Shown one piece after another: positions 15,698-18,355 of a stretch of DNA of 18,355 nt. The position numbers and the translations under genes are program-made. Source of the stretch: Bacteroidia bacterium (GTDB taxonomy: Bacteria; Bacteroidota; Bacteroidia; Bacteroidales; BM520); the NCBI GenBank assembly GCA_009930445.1, contig RZYD01000024.1, forward strand, positions 1 through 18,355, written 5' to 3'. Every line of letters begins with the position of its first letter. Positions within the stretch are counted from its first letter, which is position 1. The notes under the pieces were generated by a model that searched no databases, was not told the DNA's origin, and worked only from the letters and a program-made list of their open reading frames with translations.

Positions 15698-15778
15698 TGG
15701 TGGCCGGAGAAGGAATCGAACCTTACCGATCGCACAGGCATTTGATGTCTGTGGGCAGCATACCAACTGCTTCCGGTC
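15698..15778 (-). tRNA. tRNA-like gene with encoded CCA, anticodon probably CAA
   Basis: Minus-strand cloverleaf. The acceptor GACCGGA pairs with TCCGGCC (one A-C mismatch at 2-71), discriminator A and encoded CCA. The D arm is GCAG/CTGC with a GG-containing loop (TTGGTATG). The T arm is AAGG/CCTT with loop TTCGATT. The anticodon arm centres on loop ATCAAAT, giving CAA (leucine) if read normally, with T33 and A37 as expected. Deviations: a single base between acceptor and D stems, three bases before the anticodon stem, an A-C mismatch in that stem, and a 9-base variable region too short for a normal leucine tRNA. It is likely a divergent phage tRNA or tRNA-like RNA. It sits between two terminators. 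Confidence 0.6.
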
Positions 15779-15779
15779 A

Positions 15780-16017
15780 TAAAAAAAACCGGATTCGGGG
15801 GCGGGAGGACTATCGCCCCCGGTCCGGAAAATAAAAACACAAACACAAAGAAAAAAATCAAATGTTTGCCGTCTTTCCGGCTGCCAGTCGTTTGCATGGC
15901 ATGGAATGAATTTATCCAGGTAGTTTAATTACCCTCGCTCCCCATTCCGTTCGGTGTATCGTACCTATGCCATGCCTTCACTCCGGCCGACAAGCCGGTA
16001 GTCTCTTACGGGAGCGA
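15780..16017 (-). ncRNA. Structured non-coding RNA with pseudoknot, downstream of the Cas12f/TnpB-like gene
   Basis: A GC-rich, gene-free stretch of about 240 bases in AT-rich surroundings, ending in an intrinsic terminator. Helices by eye: P1 TCGCTCCC (16017-16010) with GGGAGCGA (15942-15935); P2 hairpin CCGGC/GCCGG (15998-15994, 15987-15983); P3 GCATGGCAT (15975-15967) with ATGCCATGC (15902-15894); P4 GGAATG (15948-15943) with CATTCC (15908-15903); P5 hairpin GGTA/TACC (15933-15930, 15922-15919); P6 hairpin GCCG/CGGC (15881-15878, 15871-15868). P1 crosses P3 and P4, a true pseudoknot, and P4 abuts P1 and P3 with no spare base. It begins just after the upstream stop codon. Function unknown; a guide or scaffold RNA is one idea. 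Confidence 0.7.
15789..15827 (-). terminator. Very strong intrinsic terminator ending the structured RNA
   Basis: Two stacked perfect stems (CCGGA 15789-15793 with TCCGG 15823-15827; CGGGGGCG 15796-15803 with CGCCCCCG 15814-15821) are followed on the minus strand by eight T. The tRNA-like gene starts only a few bases later. Confidence 0.9.
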
Positions 16018-16035
16018 TTTAATTTTTTCAATCTT

Positions 16036-16494
16036 TCAAATTGTTGTCTTGCATATCTTCTGAAAGCTATTCCCCATAATAGAAAGCGGAATCGGAATAT
16101 TTTTACGATAGTTACGAAGGCTTCGTTCGCCGTAGAAATAAAATTTCTTTTCCTTATTGTAATATTTATGAACGATGGTATTTACTGCACTAAAGATTGC
16201 AGCAGGTATTTCACCTTTAAATTTGCTTGATAAAACTTTGTAACCGATATTCTGGCTGCTGCAAACAAGCATGCCGTTTTCGTCTTTGTTGGCATCTGCA
16301 ATTTTCAGTTGCAGGTCTTCGGTAAGATAAAAGTAATCTTTAAGATTGTCAATAGTAAATTTGTGGCTTGCCACCAGATTGGAACATCTTACAACGGTAT
16401 TCCGCCAATCGTAAAGCCTGGTGTAAAGCTTAGTTTTTTGTTCTTTATCAGATTCATTGATATAAACTTCTATCTTACGGGTAATTGTTGCCAT
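16036..16494 (-). CDS. Truncated Cas12f/TnpB-like protein (N-terminal part only)
   Basis: A 152-residue protein resembling only the N-terminal WED/REC part of Cas12f/TnpB-type RNA-guided nucleases. It opens MATITRKIEVYI, has YDWRNTVVRCSNLVASHKF (about 28-46), a helical PAAIFSAVNTIVHKYYN (97-113), and the telling GERSLRNYRKNIPIPLS (122-138), which matches the strand before the RuvC half in these families. All RuvC motifs and the zinc finger are absent; full members are about 400-550 residues. The start overlaps the preceding stop (TAATG), so it is translated in a coupled operon. In the +1 frame, open to 15978, GIAFRRYARQQFERLKKL follows, possibly a remnant of the helices after RuvC-I. Likely an RNA-binding remnant or domesticated domain; homology is from memory of the motif. 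Confidence 0.6.
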   Translation of the reverse strand: MATITRKIEVYINESDKEQKTKLYTRLYDWRNTVVRCSNLVASHKFTIDNLKDYFYLTEDLQLKIADANKDENGMLVCSSQNIGYKVLSSKFKGEIPAAIFSAVNTIVHKYYNKEKKFYFYGERSLRNYRKNIPIPLSIMGNSFQKICKTTI

Positions 16495-16673
16495 TAGATC
16501 ACCTCCTTGATTTCAGTGATAATTAATTGTGGTTTAAAAAAATTACTTGAGTTAACAAGTTTTTGAAGATGTTCTTTTGCTTCTTTTACGCTTTCACCTT
16601 CAAAAATCCCTGAGTGAGGGTATTCAATTCCATCAATCAAAAGCAGATAAGTAATATGGAAATTCTTTTTCAT
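16494..16673 (-). CDS. Small unknown protein of the regulator operon
   Basis: A 59-residue protein (MKKNFHITYLLLIDGIEYPH onwards) with a beta-hairpin start, a helix (SVKEAKEHLQKLV) and a C-terminal strand. The frame is open further upstream to 16943, but that part is the out-of-frame image of the HTH gene, so I place the start at the ATG overlapping the HTH stop (ATGA). Its own stop overlaps the next start (TAATG). Function not recognised. Confidence 0.6.
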   Translation of the reverse strand: MKKNFHITYLLLIDGIEYPHSGIFEGESVKEAKEHLQKLVNSSNFFKPQLIITEIKEVI

Positions 16674-16873
16674 ATTTCCATTGCCCTTTCTTGGAGTTCC
16701 TGAATTTTTTTTTTGTGGGTGCCGGCAAGCTGGATAATGCTGGAAGCAATCTCCAGATTTTCTCGCTTGCCCATCATAACCAGGCGCACGTAAGAAGCAC
16801 TTACACCGTGCTTCTCTGCTATTATCGTCGCCCATTTTGTGGGCAAACTGGTTTTTAAATGTTTCAGTTCCAT
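16670..16873 (-). CDS. Cro-like HTH DNA-binding protein
   Basis: A 67-residue protein. Residues about 12-50 form a helix-turn-helix: KWATIIAEKHGVSASYVRLV followed by MMGKRENLEIA. Small HTH proteins transcribed divergently from a repressor usually act as Cro- or Ner-type regulators at the shared operator. It is first in the leftward operon and is coupled to the next gene by an ATGA overlap. The control region 16874-16981 is its probable target. Confidence 0.75.
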   Translation of the reverse strand: MELKHLKTSLPTKWATIIAEKHGVSASYVRLVMMGKRENLEIASSIIQLAGTHKKKIQELQERAMEI

Positions 16874-16885
16874 TTAATTTTGTTT

Positions 16886-16893
16886 TATATTTG
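16886..16893 (+). promoter_or_regulatory. Probable -7 promoter element of the plus-strand regulator gene
   Basis: TATATTTG fits the Bacteroidetes -7 consensus TAnnTTTG exactly. A TTTC about 20 bases upstream (16862-16865) is a weak -33 match. Transcription would start near 16900 and give an 80-base leader. Confidence 0.5.
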
Positions 16894-16903
16894 TTGCGAC
16901 AAA
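16890..16903. promoter_or_regulatory. Candidate operator of the divergent control region
   Basis: The inverted repeat TTTGT-TGCG-ACAAA overlaps the -7 element of the rightward promoter and lies 17 bases from the HTH gene start. A repressor or Cro-like protein bound here would block the rightward promoter. Confidence 0.45.
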
Positions 16904-16981
16904 GGAAAGCATATTTTTTTAATTGGTAACTATTTTTTTTCATAAAATTTCTTAATTTTTATAAATTCTAAATTTAAAGTT

Positions 16982-17332
16982 ATGAATATCAGTATTTTAT
17001 ACGATTTAAAAAAGAAAAGTACATTTACCTGGGATGAGCTGGGAAAACTTGTTGAAATGACGCCCCCGGGAATCAGGAATGCAATCAAAAACAACGACAT
17101 CACAATGTCAAAACTCGAAAAGCTGGCTAAAGCATTTCAGGTGCCGATGTCCATTTTTTTTGAAGATGAAGATTTGGGTGTTGCCGAACCGGTGATCGAG
17201 TACAAAAAATTAACTACCAGCTTGATTGATCAGAAGGATAAATACATTCAACGCCTGGAAAAAGATATCGAAAGGCTCGAATCGGAATTGGATGAGATAC
17301 ATGCTTTAAAAAAAGACAGCAAATGCATGTAG
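16982..17332 (+). CDS. Xre-family repressor-like regulator with C-terminal coiled coil
   Basis: A 116-residue protein. Residues about 14-60 are an Xre/cI-type helix-turn-helix (TWDELGKLVEMTPPGIRNAI, then KLEKLAKAFQVPMSIFFE), and residues about 77-110 form a coiled coil (KDKYIQRLEKDIERLESELDEI) suited to dimerisation. No peptidase or LexA-type self-cleavage domain is present. It faces the Cro-like gene across a 108-base control region, the usual lysogeny switch arrangement. It is one of only two or three plus-strand genes here. The maintenance-of-lysogeny role is inferred from context. Confidence 0.75.
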   Translation: MNISILYDLKKKSTFTWDELGKLVEMTPPGIRNAIKNNDITMSKLEKLAKAFQVPMSIFFEDEDLGVAEPVIEYKKLTTSLIDQKDKYIQRLEKDIERLESELDEIHALKKDSKCM

Positions 17333-17448
17333 TTCACAAAGATAACTCCGATACAGGCAAAAAACTTTTGAAACTTCCCTGCATCGAAGCTAACTTTACA
17401 TCAAAAAAACGCAAAACCCTCGATGGCTTAGAACCAACAAGGGTTTAA
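17323..17448 (+). CDS. Possible 41-residue protein overlapping the regulator stop
   Basis: A short frame begins at the ATG at 17323, overlapping the regulator's last codons, and reads MHVVHKDNSDTGKKLLKLPC onwards to a TAA at 17446-17448. It is hydrophilic with no motif. It may be coupled to the regulator, or chance. Confidence 0.2.
   Translation: MHVVHKDNSDTGKKLLKLPCIEANFTSKKRKTLDGLEPTRV
17414..17446. other. Inverted repeat AAACCCT/AGGGTTT
   Basis: Seven-base arms (17414-17420, 17440-17446) with a 19-base spacer lie downstream of the regulator gene. No U-tract follows on either strand. It could be a weak terminator or a recombination site at the edge of the element; the sequence does not decide. 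Confidence 0.35.
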
Positions 17449-17576
17449 CGGTGTGGAAATGTGTGAAGTAGAACTTACATAGTATAAATTATGAAACAAA
17501 ATTCAAAATTAAAAATATTGTAAATCAGAGATTTAAGAAAAGTAAAGAAAATTGTAAATCGCTTATTGTCAGAATT

Positions 17577-18098
17577 ATGAAAAAAATAAAAATCGAAAAT
17601 TATGAAAATCCTAAACCTTTGTCCATTTACACGAAGGATAAATATTATTGGGTTTGGCTTGGTAACGAAACAAAACACAGATTTTCAAATCGTAAGCACG
17701 CCGAGGCATTTTTAGTAAGGACAAACCGTTTTTTAAACGAGCGTTTGTTTGAATTAAATCGCCTTTATGTTGAAATTTTTACCGAGTACCGGCGACTGTG
17801 GTTTTACTTTGACAGGAAGGCGATGGAAAGCAATATTCAGATTGAGGGAACATTGGAGTGGATTAACAAGAAATTCAATATTGTGATTGATCGCAGTCAG
17901 GGAATCAATGGGAATTTCAATGTTTTTCAAAACATGTTGATTATTGTGGATAATCTGAAGCATATTATAAAGGTGCTTACTGATCTGCAAACGCAAAAAA
18001 ATAACTGGGTTGAAAGATACAATTTGATTGTGATCAGTAACAGATTGGATGAAATCGAAAAAACGATCAGGAATTATAATTTACAGGAACATAACTAA
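17577..18098 (+). CDS. Unknown phage or host protein
   Basis: A 173-residue protein rich in aromatic and charged residues. The N-terminus (KDKYYWVWLGNETKHRFSNRKHAEAFLVRTNRF) looks like a small beta-helix unit, and the rest is mostly helical with a likely coiled coil near the end (SNRLDEIEKTIRNYNLQ). No catalytic motif or membrane helix is evident. Upstream lie two copies of ATTGTAAATC (17517-17526, 17551-17560), a possible regulator site. Its stop codon overlaps the convergent gene by 32 bases. I do not recognise the family. Confidence 0.6.
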   Translation: MKKIKIENYENPKPLSIYTKDKYYWVWLGNETKHRFSNRKHAEAFLVRTNRFLNERLFELNRLYVEIFTEYRRLWFYFDRKAMESNIQIEGTLEWINKKFNIVIDRSQGINGNFNVFQNMLIIVDNLKHIIKVLTDLQTQKNNWVERYNLIVISNRLDEIEKTIRNYNLQEHN

Positions 18099-18355
18099 AA
18101 TCTTTAATTACAAATCTGGAATCACTTGCAACAGTACTGTCTTTACGAATACCGTTACTCAAAATAAACCTCATAGGCTGTTGAAAGTTAGACATTATCT
18201 GTTTGTTTGTGATTTTTGAATAAATTTTCCCATTGCAAGACATTATTATTGAATCCGGCGACCAGTTCATTTCAAAAATCAAATCTTTATCAAGATTAGT
18301 ACTCCATCCAAGATGAGCTCTGTCAGCTCCTAATCCTTCACCTTTATTGATGTGA
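18067..18355 (-). CDS. 3' part of a gene with GH16-like (concanavalin A fold) C-terminus
   Basis: An open frame runs in from the right window edge and ends at 18067, giving the last 95 residues. The part LIFEMNWSPDSIIMSCNGKI then QQPMRFILSNGI resembles the C-terminal strands of GH16-type glycanases and related lectin folds (pattern: hydrophobic, W-pD-I, xxNGK, then QPMxxIL). The start and any catalytic ExDxxE motif would lie outside the window, so activity cannot be judged. It may be a host polysaccharide enzyme next to the prophage, or a phage tail-associated depolymerase. It converges with and overlaps the plus-strand gene by 32 bases. Confidence 0.5.
   Translation of the reverse strand, partial: HINKGEGLGADRAHLGWSTNLDKDLIFEMNWSPDSIIMSCNGKIYSKITNKQIMSNFQQPMRFILSNGIRKDSTVASDSRFVIKDFSYVPVNYNS

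Larger units (their letters stand above)
15579..16035 (-). other. 457-base gene-free region
   Basis: Apart from the structured RNA, the tRNA-like gene and two terminators listed here, the rest is A/T-rich linker (about 15628-15697 and 15828-15866) with no gene I can support. Confidence 0.7.

Noticed and set aside
15685..15897. Minus-strand reading frame of 70 codons
   Set aside because: It crosses the tRNA-like gene and the strong terminator, and its protein is a shadow of hairpin sequence.
15806..16005. Group I intron-like boxes on the minus strand: AGAGACTA and ATAGTCC
   Set aside because: The second box lies in the loop of a perfect terminator hairpin, 190 bases away, and no P3-P6 core, splice site or interrupted exon is visible.
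15780..16017. A CRISPR array next to the Cas12f/TnpB-like gene
   Set aside because: No regularly spaced direct repeats of 20 bases or more are present; the complementarity is internal pairing, not repeat-spacer structure.
16674..16943. Upstream extension of the 59-residue frame to 149 residues
   Set aside because: The extra part overlaps the HTH gene out of frame and looks like a shadow; the ATGA overlap marks the real start.

Overview
The window reads as a temperate bacteriophage or prophage segment from a Bacteroidetes-type host. The DNA is AT-rich and most starts are preceded by A-rich leaders rather than strong Shine-Dalgarno sites. One promoter fits the Bacteroidetes TAnnTTTG -7 element. 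The gene content (GH108 lysozyme, DUF3154-like holin, HK97-type capsid with fused S49 protease and scaffold, HNH_3 endonuclease, DUF927-like ATPase) is typical of phages from this phylum. Nearly everything is transcribed leftward (minus strand), from a small divergent control region near 16.9 kb. No integrase, portal, tape-measure or tail-fibre gene is visible, so the virus is either cut by the window edge or incomplete.

Layout from right to left. At 18355-18067 is the 3' part of a gene ending in a GH16-like fold. It converges on and overlaps a plus-strand gene of unknown function (17577-18098). A plus-strand Xre-type regulator (16982-17332) faces a leftward operon with a Cro-like HTH protein, a 59-residue protein and a 152-residue protein resembling only the N-terminal part of Cas12f/TnpB. 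These three are translationally coupled. Directly behind the Cas12f/TnpB-like gene lies about 240 bases of GC-rich non-coding sequence. It folds into a compact pseudoknot and ends in a very strong intrinsic terminator, followed by a tRNA-like gene and a second terminator. I consider this the most unusual part of the window.

Next comes the replication/early block (15578-10720): small unknown proteins, a coiled-coil protein, a 698-residue helicase-like ATPase, five small unknown genes and an HNH endonuclease, closed by a terminator at 10668-10686. The 384-base gap 10336-10719 carries an array of CCTAAC/G repeats at 10-base spacing, an AT-rich core and two inverted copies. It looks like a replication origin or a late-gene control site.

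The late block (10335-269) runs: two probable structural proteins, S49 protease with an in-frame scaffold, major capsid protein and tail-tube-like protein (terminator at 6248-6266). Then come a membrane/coiled-coil protein, GH108 endolysin and holin (terminator at 4790-4804). Last are a double glycosyltransferase, a probable small terminase and the large terminase. The leftmost 268 bases hold no gene.
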